64,000 nt of DNA, from NCBI RefSeq assembly GCF_003814875.1, contig NZ_RKQF01000001.1, positions 5,084,001 to 5,148,000 of the forward strand. Direction: 5' to 3'. The translations under genes and the position numbers were made by a program. The DNA comes from Streptomyces sp. Ag109_O5-1 (lineage in GTDB: Bacteria > Actinomycetota > Actinomycetes > Streptomycetales > Streptomycetaceae). Position 1 is the stretch's first letter; every line of letters begins with the position of its first letter. Shown piece by piece: positions 62,901-64,000 of this stretch. Below the pieces are notes generated by a model. The model was not told where the DNA came from. It saw only the letters and a list, made by a program, of their open reading frames with translations, and did no database searches.

Positions 62901-64000
62901 ACCCGAACGGCGTCTTGTGCAACACCCGCTCCCCCGGCGCCAGCCCGAACCGGTCCTGCATCCACACCAACCGGTTCACAATCCCGGCATGCGACACCAC
63001 CACACCCTTCGGCACACCCGTCGACCCCGACGTATAGATCACATACGCCGGATTCCCCGACACCACCGACACCCCGGGATCAGCGGCCGACAACGCCGCC
63101 ACCGCCGCCACCACCCCCGGATCATCCACAACCACCACCGGCACCGAACCAACGTCCACACCGGAAAGCACCCCGGCCACCACGGACTCGGTCAGCACAC
63201 ACACCGCACCCGCATCCGCCAACACGAACGAGACCCGCTCCGCCGGCAGCTCCGGATCCACCGGCAGATACGCCGCCCCCGCCTTGAGCACCGCCAGCAA
63301 CGCCACCACCATCTCCACACCCCGCGGCAGACACACCCCCACCACCGACTCCGGACCCACACCCAGCCCGCACAGATACCGCGCCAACCGGTTCGCCCGC
63401 GCATCCAACTCCGCATACGACACCGACTCGCCCTCGAACACCACCGCCACAGCATCCGGAGTCCGCGCCACCTGCCCCGCGAACAACCCCGGCAACGTCC
63501 CCACCGGCACCTCGGCCGCCGTGTCGTTCCACTGACGCAGCACCCGGTCCAGCTCAACCACGTCAAGGAGCTCGACGTTGCCGACCGAATCCCCGGGTGA
63601 AGCAGCCGCGAACCAGTTCAGGACCTTGAGAAAGTGCCGGGAGACGTCCGCGCCCTCGTCCTCGCCGTGAAGGTCGCGGTTCAACTCGACCGCGGTCTGC
63701 ATCCCGCCGACGGCCGAACCGTGGTAGACGTCGATTCTGAGATCGTCGACCGGTCCGGTGTAGAGGCCGGTCCAGGAGGCGGAGCAGTCGCCGAACCGTG
63801 CCGGGCGGTCGGCCGGGACGACGTTGACCACCACGTCGTAGAGAGGGCCGCCGCCGACAAGACCCAGGTCGGCCATGATGTCCGTGTACTGATAACGCTG
63901 GTGTCGCAGGCCCTGCCGGACTGCTTGCGCAGCCTGCCGCACGAGGTCCGCGACGGTCGACTCCGGGGTCATCCGGAGCCTGACCGGCATGATGTTGGCC
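35935..64000 (-). CDS. Gene A: giant nonribosomal peptide synthetase, modules 1-9 (5' end outside window)
   Basis: This is a multimodular cytosolic NRPS. Each module activates an amino acid as its adenylate (A), tethers it to phosphopantetheine on a carrier (T) and joins it to the growing chain (C). The reading frame is open from the window edge to a TGA at 35935-35937 (9354 residues in window). The first ATG in frame, at 63990, lies inside a condensation domain, so the true start is upstream. Domain order is C(partial)-A-T, C/E-A-T, C/E-A-T, then six C-A-T modules, ending in a short tail NRKSTRPALRPMRNRNSEES. All nine T domains have the LGGHS serine and all nine A domains have TSGSTG, YRTGD and NGKLDR motifs, so the enzyme looks functional. 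Its stop overlaps the start of gene B by one base. Predicted substrates are Ser, Ser, Thr, X4, X4, Gly, Asn, Phe-like and Asp. The protein is unusually long even for an NRPS. Confidence 0.97.
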   Translation of the reverse strand, partial: ANIMPVRLRMTPESTVADLVRQAAQAVRQGLRHQRYQYTDIMADLGLVGGGPLYDVVVNVVPADRPARFGDCSASWTGLYTGPVDDLRIDVYHGSAVGGMQTAVELNRDLHGEDEGADVSRHFLKVLNWFAAASPGDSVGNVELLDVVELDRVLRQWNDTAAEVPVGTLPGLFAGQVARTPDAVAVVFEGESVSYAELDARANRLARYLCGLGVGPESVVGVCLPRGVEMVVALLAVLKAGAAYLPVDPELPAERVSFVLADAGAVCVLTESVVAGVLSGVDVGSVPVVVVDDPGVVAAVAALSAADPGVSVVSGNPAYVIYTSGSTGVPKGVVVSHAGIVNRLVWMQDRFGLAPGERVLHKTPFGFDVSVWELFWPLVQGAVMVVARPGGHRDPGYVAELVREQRVDTVHFVPSMLEAFLAVPQAGRCGSLRRVVCSGEALGAGVRDRFFAVFGADAGLFNLYGPTEASVDVTGYQVRPDGSSVVPIGRPVANTRVFVLDERLCPVPVGVAGELYLAGVQLARGYVGRAGLTAERFVADPFDTDPVGGGRLYRTGDVVRWSAEGELVYLGRADEQVKVRGFRIEPGEIQAVIAAHPQVAQAAVIAREDETGDKRLVAYVVPAAGAEVDPSMVRVHVGARLPEYMVPSAVVVLEALPLTVNGKLDRKALPAPDFTALTGSGRGPANVREELLCQGFAEVLGLESVGVEDDFFTLGGHSLLAVRLLEWLRARGVSVSVQVLFEAPTPAGLAAVAGSVAVSVPENLIPGGAQVITPEMLPLVELTEAEVQAVVSGVEGGAGNVADIYPLAPLQEGILFHHLLADGGEDVYVTPFVFEFHGRSRLDGFVAALQQVIDRYDVFRTSVVWQGLREPVQVVWRSAVLPVTEVRLDADSTDPEAALMSEVGLALDLGRAPLMDLHVAEISGGRWLGLLRMHHVVQDHTTLEMLQDEVGTILAGRAEELPQPLPFRDFVAQTRAGLATGEHEEFFRELLAGVEEPTAAFGVTDVRRDGSGVATAKLGLGADLVVRLREVSRRLGASPATVMHVAWSRVLAVVSGRDDVVFGTMLLGRMNTGAGSGRMPGLLMNMLPVRVRTGDLGVLDAITAMRGQLAGLLEHEHVPLPLAQRASAVPADVPLFTSMLNYRHNNGDEESQGSSLAGIRQVSFRERTNYPLAVVVDDNGDGLGLVVDAVAPIDPQAVAEMLLTAAGGVVAALEDALDGGAQMPLSALDVQDAVALDRVLRQWNDTAAEVPVGTLPGLFAGQVARTPDAVAVVFEGESVSYAELDARANRLARYLCGLGVGPESVVGVCLPRGVEMVVALLAVLKAGAAYLPVDPELPAERVSFVLADAGAVCVIADAVSGAGVAAGSVPVVVVDDPRVSALSGDAVPVSVVSGNPAYVIYTSGSTGVPKGVVVSHAGIVNRLVWMQDRFGLAPGERVLHKTPFGFDVSVWELFWPLVQGAVMVVARPGGHRDPGYVAELVREQRVDTVHFVPSMLEAFLAVPQAGRCGSLRRVVCSGEALGAGVRDRFFAVFGADAGLFNLYGPTEASVDVTGYQVRPDGSSVVPIGRPVANTRVFVLDERLCPVPVGVAGELYLAGVQLARGYVGRAGLTAERFVADPFDTDPVGGGRLYRTGDVVRWSAEGELVYLGRADEQVKVRGFRIEPGEIQAVIAAHPQVAQAAVIAREDETGDKRLVAYVVPAAGAEVDPSMVRVHVGARLPEYMVPSAVVVLEALPLTVNGKLDRRALPAPDFASLTGSGRAPANVREELLCQGFAEVLGLESVGVEDDFFTLGGHSLLAVRLVEWLRARGVSVPVRALFVSPTPAGLAAASGAVSAVVPENLIPDGAQAITPEMLPLVELTETEVQAVVAGVEGGASNVADVYPLAPLQEGIFFHHLLADGGDDVYVVPGIFEFDDRSRLDGFVAALQQVIDRHDVLRTSVVWQGLREPVQVVWRSAALPVTEVSLDADAADPAAGLMSVVGLSMDLGRAPLLDLHVAEVADGRWMALARIHHLVQDHTALDVVLNEVRAILAGRAAELPEPLPYRDFVAQSRAGLESGEHEEFFRELLTGVEEPTAAFGVSDVRGDGSGVVRADLALDADLAVRLRDAARRLAASPATVMHVAWSRVLAAVSGREDVVFGTLLIGRMNGGAGSDRVPGAFINTLPVRVRTGEVDVLSAVTAMRGQLAGLLEHEHAPLALAQRASAVPADAPLFTTLFNYRHNTVDGHEGADGTGGFEGIRQVFSRDHTNYPLTVTVDDNGDGFGLVVDALAPIDPQAVAGMLHTATASLVTALEDALDNGGKTPTSSVDVMGADERRRLLVEWNDADAVVAEATLPELFAAQVSRAPDAVAVVCGQERLTYAQLDARANRLARYLSGKGVGPESLVAVVMERTPDLVVALLGVLKAGAAYLPIDPGYPGERIAFMLADARPSVVFTSAASVTAVPEVDAPVLVLDDPGVAAVVAGLDDGALVPAERVAPLLLDHPAYSIYTSGSTGLPKGVAVTHRNVVSLFAATTRLFEFRSDDAWSWFHSFAFDFSVWELWGALLHGGRVVVVSYEVSRSPQEFCDLLARERVTVLSQTPSAFYQLIAAEEDRPEPLTGLRTVVFGGEALEPARLAGWWLRRPEGGPRLVNMYGITETTVHVTYRALEPGDAQAGASAIGRGLAGLRVFVLDERLAPVPVGVAGELYVAGTQLARGYLGRAGLTAERFVADPFDAAGGGRLYRTGDVVRWSAEGELVYLGRADEQVKVRGFRIEPGEIEAVLTAHPHVAQTAVIAREDETGDKRLVAYAVPVAGVEADPVVLREHVSSRLPEYMVPSAVVVLEALPLTVNGKLDRKALPAPDFTALTGSGRAPANVREELLCQAFAEVLGLESVGVDDDFFALGGHSLLAVRLVSRVRTVLGVEVPLGSLFEAPTVAALAARLSDAGVARSALVPQARPERLPLSFAQQRLWFIGQLEGPSPLYNIPMVLQLSGDVDKAALDAALRDVIGRHEVLRTVFPTANGRPCQRIVEIGDLGWELDAGEVAAGELPHAVARATAYAFDLTCEVPIRAWLFSAGPDEHGLVVVLHHIAGDGWSTGPLARDVSTAYAARLEGRGPVWEPLSVQYADYALWQRELLGSEDDLDSVISQQVGFWREALAGAPEELALPVDRPRPAVASHRGHTVPLEVPAEVHARLREVAREQGVTVFMLLQAALAALLSKLGAGEDIPIGSPVAGRTDEALDDLVGFFVNTLVIRSDLSGDPTFEQVLARVRQASLAGFEHQDVPFERLVEELAPVRSLSRHPLFQVMLTVQNNAAAVLDLPGVQVGEEVPSTASRMARFDLDVMVSEVFDVDGAPAGLRGVVTGSADLFDAVTVSVFAERWVRVLEAVVVDPGLRVSGVDVLGAVERRRVLVEWNDTAVGVAGSTLPGLFAAQVTRTPDAPAVVCEGVSVSYAELDARANRLARYLSGLGVGPERLVGVCLDRGVDLMVALLGVLKAGGAYLPLDPEYPAERIGFMLSDAAPVVVLASSGTVGALPSAGAPVVVLDDAGVVSALSALPVSAPVVSLVPGHPAYVIYTSGSTGVPKGVVVSHAGFASFAAGHARLLGVGAGDRVGQFASASFDTFGWEWCMALLQGAALVVVPSDQRFGEALTGLLAEQAVSFVTLPPAVLALLEPSSISADVTVVVAGEACAPEVMARWAAGHRMFNSYGPTETTVDATLWRCDAGAGQVAIGRPVVNTRVFVLDDRLSPVPVGVAGELYVAGAGLARGYLGRAGLTAGRFVACPFEGSGERMYRTGDVVRWTESGDLVFVGRADEQIKVRGFRIEPGEIEAVLTAHPQIAQAAVIAREDVPGDKRLVAYAVPAAADDDGQGFDAVSGLPAVLRELVASRLPEYMVPSAVVVLDALPLTANGKLDRRALPAADFASLTGSGRGPANVREELLCQAFAEILRLESVDVDDDFFALGGHSLLAVQLVSRVRTVLGVEVALRTLFEAPTVARLAERLSGAGAARSALVPWERPERSPLSFAQQRLWFIGQLEGPSETYNVPMVLRLSGHVDPSALGAALRDVIGRHEVLRTVFPVSDGQPFQKAIPLEELDWSLDVVEASAADMTEVVEGAVGYVFDLASEAPIRARLFSAGPDEHVLVVLLHHIAGDAWSTGPLAREVSTAYAARLEGRAPVWEPLPVQYADYTLWQRELLGDEQDPGSMIARQVAYWREALAGAPEELALPVDRPRPAVASHRGHTVPLEVPAEVHARLREVAREQGVTVFMLLQAALAALLSKLGAGEDIPIGSPVAGRTDEALDDLVGLFVNTLVIRADLSGDPTFAELLSRVRETSLAGFEHQDVPFERLVEELAPTRSLARHPLFQVMLTVLNNAAAVLELPGVEAHEWSGVDQPSKFDLNAIVAEVFDVDGAPAGLRGVVTGSADLFDAVTVSVFAERWVRVLEAVVVDPGLRVSGVDVLGAVERRRVLVEWNDTAVGVAGSTLPGLFAAQVTRTPDAPAVVCEGVSVSYAELDARANRLARYLSGLGVGPERLVGVCLDRGVDLMVALLGVLKAGGAYLPLDPEYPAERIGFMLSDAAPVVVLASSGTVGALPSAGAPVVVLDDAGVVSALSALPVSAPVVSLVPGHPAYVIYTSGSTGVPKGVVVSHAGFASFAAGHARLLGVGAGDRVGQFASASFDTFGWEWCMALLQGAALVVVPSDQRFGEALTGLLAEQAVSFVTLPPAVLALLEPSSISADVTVVVAGEACAPEVMARWAAGHRMFNSYGPTETTVDATLWRCDAGAGQVAIGRPVVNTRVFVLDDRLSPVPVGVAGELYVAGAGLARGYLGRAGLTAGRFVACPFEGSGERMYRTGDVVRWTESGDLVFVGRADEQIKVRGFRIEPGEIEAVLTAHPQIAQAAVIAREDVPGDKRLVAYAVPAAADDDGQGFDAVSGLPAVLRELVASRLPEYMVPSAVVVLDALPLTPNGKLDRRALPAPDTAAVVSRRRPSNEREEALCQVFAELLGLESVGVDDDFFALGGHSLLAVRLISRVRAALGVDVDIRTLFEVPSPSGLAARLSQADSARAALVPWARPERLPLSSAQQRLWFIQQLEGPSATYNIPTMVKLSGLLDPAALGAAFLDVIGRHEVLRTVFPTVAGEPFQQVIDIEDLEWELQHVDVSAAALPDAVKHAAEYAFDLASEVPIRGWLFTVRPEEHVLAVVVHHIASDGWSIGPLAHDLSVAYAARLGSRAPEWSPLPVQYADYALWQRELLGDDQDPESLLSRQVGFWREALAGAPEELALPVDRPRAAAASYRGHAVPLQISADVHARLLSVARQRGVTVFMVLQAALAVLLSKLGAGEDIPIGSAIAGRTDAALDDLVGFFVNTLVIRTDLSGDPTFEQVLARVRSTSLAGFEHQDVPFERLVEELAPARSLWRHPLFQVMLTVQNNADAALDLPGVRAGGPASSSVMAVAKFDLDVMVSEDVDADGAPVGLRGVVTGSADLFDAESVVVLAARLVRVLEAVVADPSVPVSGLEVLSAAERRRVLVEWNDTDTTVPQATLPELFAAQAARTPDAAAVVFEGVSVSYAELEARANRLARYLRGLGVGPEAVVGLCLPRGVEMVVALLAVWKAGGAYVPIDPELPVGRIGFMLADAGVGCVITDAAFVGVFSDAEAGTAGTPVVVLDDPGVVAAVASLADGPLPVSGAVGQLAYVIYTSGSTGTPKGVGVEHGSLVNFLTAMQGRFGLGAGDRLLAVTTVGFDIAGLELYLPLVTGAAVVLAGREQVRDPRQLRELARSCGATVVQATPSLWQALVADADADSAGWGSVRVLVGGEALPGALARLLVERAESVTNLYGPTETTIWSTAKELGTEAGVLTSIGGPIANTRVFVLDERLVPVPVGVAGELYVAGAGLARGYVGRAGLTAGRFVADPFDTDPAGGGRLYRTGDVVRWTSDGELVYLGRADEQVKIRGFRIEPGEIEAVIATHPDVARTAVITREDATGDKRLVAYVVPAPGTKADPVVLREHAASRLPEYMAPAVVVVLEALPLTPNGKLDRKALPAPDFASLTGSGRGPAGVREELLCQAFAEVLGLESVGVEDDFFALGGHSLLAVRLVSRVRAVLGVEVPLRTLFEAPTVAGLAARLPGVGVARAALTAWERPELIPLSYGQRRLWIIDRLNGPSATYNSPIAVRLTGDVDTAALAAALRDVIGRHEVLRTVFPTAEDGQPFQKVLPLEELDWSLDAVEVSEMQEAVDDAAGYVFDLASEVPIRAWLFTAGAEERVLLVVVHHIAGDGWSTGPLAQDVSTAYSARLEGRVPVWEPLPVQYADYALWQAELLGSEDDPDSVISRQVAYWRQALAGAPEELALPTDRPRPAVASQRGHAVPLEVSADVHARLREVAREQGVTVFMLVQAVLAVLLSKLGAGTDIPIGAAIAGRTDEALDDLVGFFVNALVMRTDVSGDPTFADVLSRVRETSLAGFEHQDVPFERLVEELAPARSLSRHPLFQVMLTGQNNAEAILDLPGVSAHGFDSDVQAARFDLDVSVGELFDAVGVPVGLRGVVTGSSDLFDPETVAVIVGRLVRVLEAVVADPGLRISGVDVLDAGERRRVLVEWNDTDVVVSGELVPDLIAAQAARVPDSRAVVCEGVEVSYAELEARANRLARYLIGLGVGAESVVGLCLPRGVDMVVALLAVWKAGGAYLPVDPEYPAERVAFMLADARAAVLVGTEDILDELPAGRVPMVALDDPAVMAAVSSMPGEALGVGVVPGQLAYVIYTSGSTGTPKGVGVTHGGLANYVLWAVGEYGPGAGGAALHSSLAFDLTVTSVVVPLVAGSVVVASVEGGAEGLAGLVSVSGGFDVLKAVPGHLPLLAELIDDASASSAARVLVVGGEALAAGPVRGWLERTPGSVVVNEYGPTETVVGCCVFRVVAGQRLDEQVPIGRPIANTRLYVLDESLCPVPVGVAGELYIGGAQLARGYVGRAGLTAERFVADPFDTDPAGGGRLYRTGDVVRWDAEGDLVYLGRADEQVKVRGFRIEPGEIEAVLAAHPRVAQAAVIAREDVPGDRRLVAYVVPAAGMEVVPSVVWEHVGARLPEYMVPSAVVVLEALPLTVNGKLDRRALPAPDFASLTGSGRAPANVREEVLCQAFAEVLGVESVGVEDDFFALGGHSLLAVQLVSRVRMVFGVEIDIRTLFEAPTVAGLAARLSGAGVARAALVPQVRPERLPLSFAQQRLWFIGQLEGASALYNIPTVLGLSGDVDTAALAAALRDVIGRHEVLRTVFPTAADGEPFQQILDIEDLDWELEAVEVAAGQLADAVARATEYAFDLAVEVPIRAWLFTDGSDEHVLVVVVHHIAGDGWSTAPLAKDVSGAYAARLEGRAPVWEPLPVQYADYTLWQRELLGDEDDPESVISRQVAYWRQVLAGAPEELALPADRQRPAVASHRGHAVPLRVPAEVHGRLLAVAREQGVTVFMLLQAALAVLLAKLGAGTDIPIGATVAGRTDEALDDLVGFFVNTLVMRTDVSGDPTFTELLARVRQTSLAGFEHQDVPFERLVEELAPARSLSRHPLFQVMLTVQNNAEAVLELAGVRAGGHAASAAAVAAAKFDLEVTVSEVFDAEGVPAGLHGGVIGSADLFDPETVAVIVGRLVRVLEAVVADPGLRISGVDVLDAGERRRVLVEWNDTAAEASAGTVPELFAGQVARVPDAAAVVGDGVEVSYAELDARANRLARLLIGRGVGPESVVAVCLDRGLDLVVALLAVWKAGGAYLPVDPELPAERISFMIADAGARCVLTSAGRSGVVPGSLPAVVVDDPAVMRWLAECDGGALMPGELAGVLLADHPAYVIYTSGSTGLPKGVAVTHAGAVNLVAPRGQQFWLGVGSRVLQFASVGFDAATWELLLVLGSGACLVVAPARELLPGAGLAGVVARHGVTHVTLPPALLAVLELEDLASVSTLVSGGEALSGELVDRWAPGRRVINAYGPTEITVCAAFSGPLALGDAPHIGRPIANTRVFVLDDRLAPVPPGVAGELYIAGAGLARGYVGRAGLTAERFVADPFDTDPAGGGRLYRTGDVVRWDAEGNLVYLGRADEQVKVRGFRIEPGEIQAVIAAHPQVAQAAVIAREDETGDKRLVAYVVPAAGMEVVPSVVREHVASRLPEYMVPSAVMVLEALPLTVNGKLDRRALPAPDFTALTGSGRGPANVREELLCQAFAEVLGLESVGVDDDFFVLGGHSLLAVRLVSRIRAVLGVEVSLRTLFEAPTVAGLAARLSGAGVARSALVPQVRPERLPLSFAQQRLWFIGQLEGPSATYNSPVVVRLSGGVDEAALAAALRDVIGRHEVLRTVFPTAVDGQPFQQIFDLDDLEWELRVVEVAPADLPEQVAAVAGYAFDLAVEVPIRAWLFTDGSDEHVLVVVVHHIASDGWSTAPLAKDVSGAYAARLEGRAPVWEPLPVQYADYTLWQRELLGSEDDPESVISRQVAYWRQALDGAPEELALPADRPRPAVASHRGHTVPVEIPAEVHGRLLAVAREQGVTVFMLLQAALAVLVSKLGAGEDIPIGSAVAGRTDEALDDLVGSFVNTMVVRTDLSGDPTFTELLARVREVSLAGFEHQDVPFERLVEELAPARSLSRHPLFQVLLTFQNNAEAVLELPGVGVGGMPDSASAMSVAKFDIAVIVGEVFGAGGVPAGIRGGVTGSADLFDAGTVALIAERWVRVLEAVTVDPSVSVSGVDVLGVEERRRVLVEWNGTGSVVSGELVPGLIAAQAVRVPDAVAVVADGVEVSYAQLDARANRLARYLSGLGVGRESVVGLCLPRGLDMIVGMLGVWKAGAAYLPIDPGYPVERVAFMLADARAAVLLGTEDVLDELPAGRVPMVALDDPGVAVAVLSMSDAPVPVLLLPGQLAYVIYTSGSTGLPKGVGVTHGGLANYVASVPSRVALAGAGRFAVVQGQVTDLGNTVVFGALSSGGTLVVAPEEVVTDPVGMAGFFAAQRVDAVKVVPSHLAALGAGSAGLGGVLPGRGVVLGGEAASAGWVRELVEAAGEGRAVFNHYGPTETTIGVLTACLDAGAVAAGVVPIGRPVANTRVYVLDDRLVPVPVGVAGELYVAGAQLARGYVGRAALTAGRFVADPFDTAGGGRLYRTGDVVRWSAEGELVYLGRADEQVKVRGFRIEPGEVETVLTAHPQIVQAAVIAREDTTGDKRLVAYVVPVAAGDMEDQDQDQDQALAGAVRQFVGARLPEHLVPAAVVVLEALPLTVNGKLDRKALPAPEVATTAASGRAPAGPREELLCQAFAEVLGLESVGVDDDFFDLGGHSLLAVRLISRVRTLLGAEVDIRALFETPTAAGLAEHIGNRKSTRPALRPMRNRNSEES
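35938..35997 (-). other. C-terminal docking tail of gene A protein
   Basis: The last 20 residues, NRKSTRPALRPMRNRNSEES, follow the T domain directly. They are basic and Pro/Arg-rich, with an acidic end. Short tails in this position of NRPSs act as donor communication (COM) segments that bind the first C domain of the next protein. The function is inferred from position; the sequence differs from the helical Bacillus COM segments I recall. Confidence 0.65.
36382..36411. repeat. Hexanucleotide tandem repeat encoding Asp-Gln repeats
   Basis: About four units of a 6-base repeat (ggtcct/ggtctt variants on the + strand) encode EDQDQDQDQ in the C-terminal subdomain of the module 9 A domain. Other modules have a GDGDGVDVDG stretch in this loop, so it is probably a tolerated surface expansion. 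Confidence 0.8.
39195..42390 (-). other. Module 8: LCL C - A (Phe-like) - T
   Basis: The C domain starts LPLSFAQQRLWFIGQLEG and has HHIAGDGWS. The A domain (39505-41000) contains FDAATWELLL, VTLPPALL, LVSGGEA and INAYGPTEITVCA. The pocket D A W T V G A V C is one residue (A301 to G) from the DAWTVAAVC read in module 15 and close to the classic Phe code DAWTIAAICK. Phe or a related aromatic residue is predicted. The carrier serine is at 39352-39354. Confidence 0.83.
42390..45580 (-). other. Module 7: LCL C - A (Asn) - T
   Basis: The C domain begins IPLSYGQRRLWIIDRL, a more divergent C1 motif than its neighbours, with intact HHIAGDGWS. The A domain (42700-44210) contains FDLTVTSVV, VLKAVPGHL, VLVVGGEA and VNEYGPTETVVGC. 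The pocket D L T K V G E V G fits asparagine (compare DLTKLGEVGK). The carrier serine is at 42547-42549 in LGGHSLLAVQLVSRVRMVFG. The A domain is almost identical in DNA to that of module 14. Confidence 0.88.
42611..44369. repeat. Dispersed repeat, copy in module 7 (partner 20031-21789)
   Basis: The copy of the Asn A domain in gene A. It connects two different genes, so exchange took place between genes and not only between neighbouring modules. Confidence 0.87.
45580..48795 (-). other. Module 6: LCL C - A (Gly) - T
   Basis: The C domain starts LPLSSAQQRLWFIQQL and has an intact HHIASDGWS. The A domain (45880-47410) contains FDIAGLELY, VVQATPSLW, VLVGGEA and TNLYGPTETTIWS. The pocket D I L Q L G L I W matches the known actinobacterial glycine code DILQLGLIWK. 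The carrier serine is at 45739-45741. This A domain has no duplicate in the window. Confidence 0.9.
48795..51975 (-). other. Module 5: LCL C with HHxxxDA - A (unassigned, same as module 4) - T
   Basis: The C domain reads HHIAGDAWS. The glycine of HHxxxDG is replaced by alanine (codon at 51571-51573), while the catalytic second His is kept. The A domain (49105-50610) gives the same pocket as module 4, D T W T V A S V D, and is a near-exact DNA copy of it. The carrier serine is at 48952-48954. The product would contain the same residue twice in succession if both are active. Confidence 0.85.
49142..50816. repeat. Direct repeat, copy in module 5 (partner 52328-54002)
   Basis: About 1.67 kb covering the C-domain C-terminus and nearly all of the A domain of module 5. 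It repeats at 52328-54002 in module 4 with an offset of 3186 bases. By eye I saw only two mismatches (near 49290 and 50429), pointing to a recent duplication or gene conversion. Confidence 0.88.
51975..55170 (-). other. Module 4: LCL C - A (unassigned, DTWTVASVD) - T
   Basis: The C domain starts LPLSFAQQRLWFIGQ and has HHIAGDGWS. The A domain (52290-53800) contains FDTFGWEW, VTLPPAV, VVAGEAC and FNSYGPTETTVDA, giving the pocket D T W T V A S V D. The W239, T278 and A301 combination resembles aromatic-activating domains, but S322 and D331 do not fit Phe, so I leave it unassigned. The carrier serine is at 52135-52137. The A domain is nearly identical to that of module 5. Confidence 0.85.
52328..54002. 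repeat. Direct repeat, copy in module 4 (partner 49142-50816)
   Basis: Second copy of the module 4/5 repeat. Sequence outside these limits diverges at once: to the left at the A10 region and to the right at the codons after the conserved DVDGAPAGLRG stretch. Confidence 0.88.
55170..58475 (-). other. Module 3: dual C/E - A (Thr-like) - T
   Basis: The C/E domain (57060-58470) has FHHLLADGGD, an exact match to HH(I/L)xxxxGD, and an internal HHLVQDHT. The A domain (55475-57020) reads D F W S V G M V H in the pocket. This is the threonine code DFWNIGMVHK with S for N at position 278. The A5 motif is NMYGITETTV in place of the usual YGPTE, as in other Thr A domains. The carrier serine is at 55327-55329 and the T second half is of the LVSRVR type. 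Thr or allo-Thr is the best guess; it should remain L, because an LCL domain follows. Confidence 0.83.
58475..61700 (-). other. Module 2: dual C/E - A (Ser) - T
   Basis: The first domain (about 60300-61690) begins YPLAPLQEGILFHHLLADGGED. The pattern HH(I/L)xxxxGD marks dual C/E domains; here the final D is E (61525-61527). The internal motif is HHVVQDHT rather than HHxxxDG. The A domain (58765-60265) is almost a copy of that in module 1, with the same serine pocket (DVWHVSLVD), but differs by a block in the linker before the A3 motif. The carrier serine is at 58609-58611 and its T domain has the EWLRARG helix. It should epimerise Ser1 and add Ser2. Confidence 0.88.
58605..60290. repeat. Direct repeat, copy in module 2 (partner about 61842-63550)
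   Basis: The serine A domain and the start of the T domain, near-identical to module 1. Offset is 3237 bases at the left end and 3258 at the right end, because the linker before the A3 motif is a different block in each copy. Confidence 0.85.
61700..64000 (-). other. Module 1: C (partial, starter-like) - A (Ser) - T
   Basis: Only about the last 130 residues of the C domain are in the window (to about 63620), so its HHxxxDG motif cannot be judged. The segments RHQRYQYTDI and GPVDDLRIDVY resemble, from memory, chain-initiating C domains of the EntF kind and differ from every other C domain here. The A domain spans about 62000-63520. Its pocket residues read D V W H V S L V D, matching the serine code DVWHxSLxDK. 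The carrier serine is at 61846-61848 and is followed by the EWLRARG helix seen only before dual C/E domains. The product is predicted to be D-Ser after module 2 acts. Confidence 0.9.
61842..63550. repeat. Direct repeat, copy in module 1 (partner about 58605-60290)
   Basis: The serine A domain copy of module 1. The non-matching block (about 63070-63205) carries TESVVAGVLSGVDVG where module 2 has ADAVSGAGVAAG. Confidence 0.85.

Noticed and set aside
63988..63990. ATG at 63990 as the start of gene A.
   Set aside because: It falls within a condensation domain (NIMPVRLR), and the frame stays open to the window edge. The real start is upstream.
1..64000. The regular ~3.2 kb periodicity as mobile elements or a CRISPR-like array.
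   Set aside because: The period is the length of one C-A-T module. No transposase, inverted repeats or short spaced repeats were seen.

Overview
The window is 64 kb of uninterrupted nonribosomal peptide synthetase (NRPS) coding sequence, all on the minus strand. High G+C, GC-rich third codon positions and the style of the adenylation (A) domains point to an actinobacterium, probably Streptomyces-like; this is inferred from composition and motifs, not from a marker gene. There is no tRNA, rRNA, mobile element, CRISPR array or intergenic stretch.

Three giant genes follow each other in the order of biosynthesis (right to left on the + strand). Gene A (64000 to 35935, 5' end outside the window) holds modules 1-9. 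Gene B (35935 to 16544, complete, 6463 residues) holds modules 10-15. Gene C (16544 to beyond position 1, 3' end outside) holds modules 16-20 and the start of module 21. The genes overlap by one base (TGATG), each with a GGAGGAG ribosome binding site 5 bases upstream, so they are almost certainly translationally coupled. I found 20 carrier (T) domains, 20 A domains, 12 LCL-type condensation (C) domains (one a starter-like fragment) and 8 domains of dual condensation/epimerisation (C/E) type, one of them cut by the window edge. No separate epimerisation, methyltransferase, ketoreductase or thioesterase domain is present. Chain release must therefore be encoded left of position 1.

A-domain pocket residues, read by hand, suggest the order Ser-Ser-Thr-X4-X4-Gly-Asn-Phe-Asp-Asp'-X11-Y-Y-Asn-Phe-Y-Z-Thr-Phe-Asp', followed by at least one more residue. 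Asp' has the pocket DATKMGHVG, Y has DALSVGTVM, Z has DAATVAAVC, X4 has DTWTVASVD and X11 has DVWEFGTVS. Dual C/E domains open modules 2, 3, 13, 15, 18, 19, 20 and 21, so residues 1, 2, 12, 14, 17, 18, 19 and 20 should be D-configured. The product would be a peptide of more than 20 residues with a D-rich tail. I cannot name it.

The most informative features are evolutionary. Several A domains are near-identical copies (modules 1/2, 4/5, 7/14, 10/20, 12/13/16, 15/19/17). Module 17 is a copy in which a short patch has replaced the Trp at pocket position 239. Copies end near the carrier serine, and the second half of every T domain matches the type of C domain that follows. Both protein-protein junctions carry the same C-terminal tail and nearly the same N-terminus.
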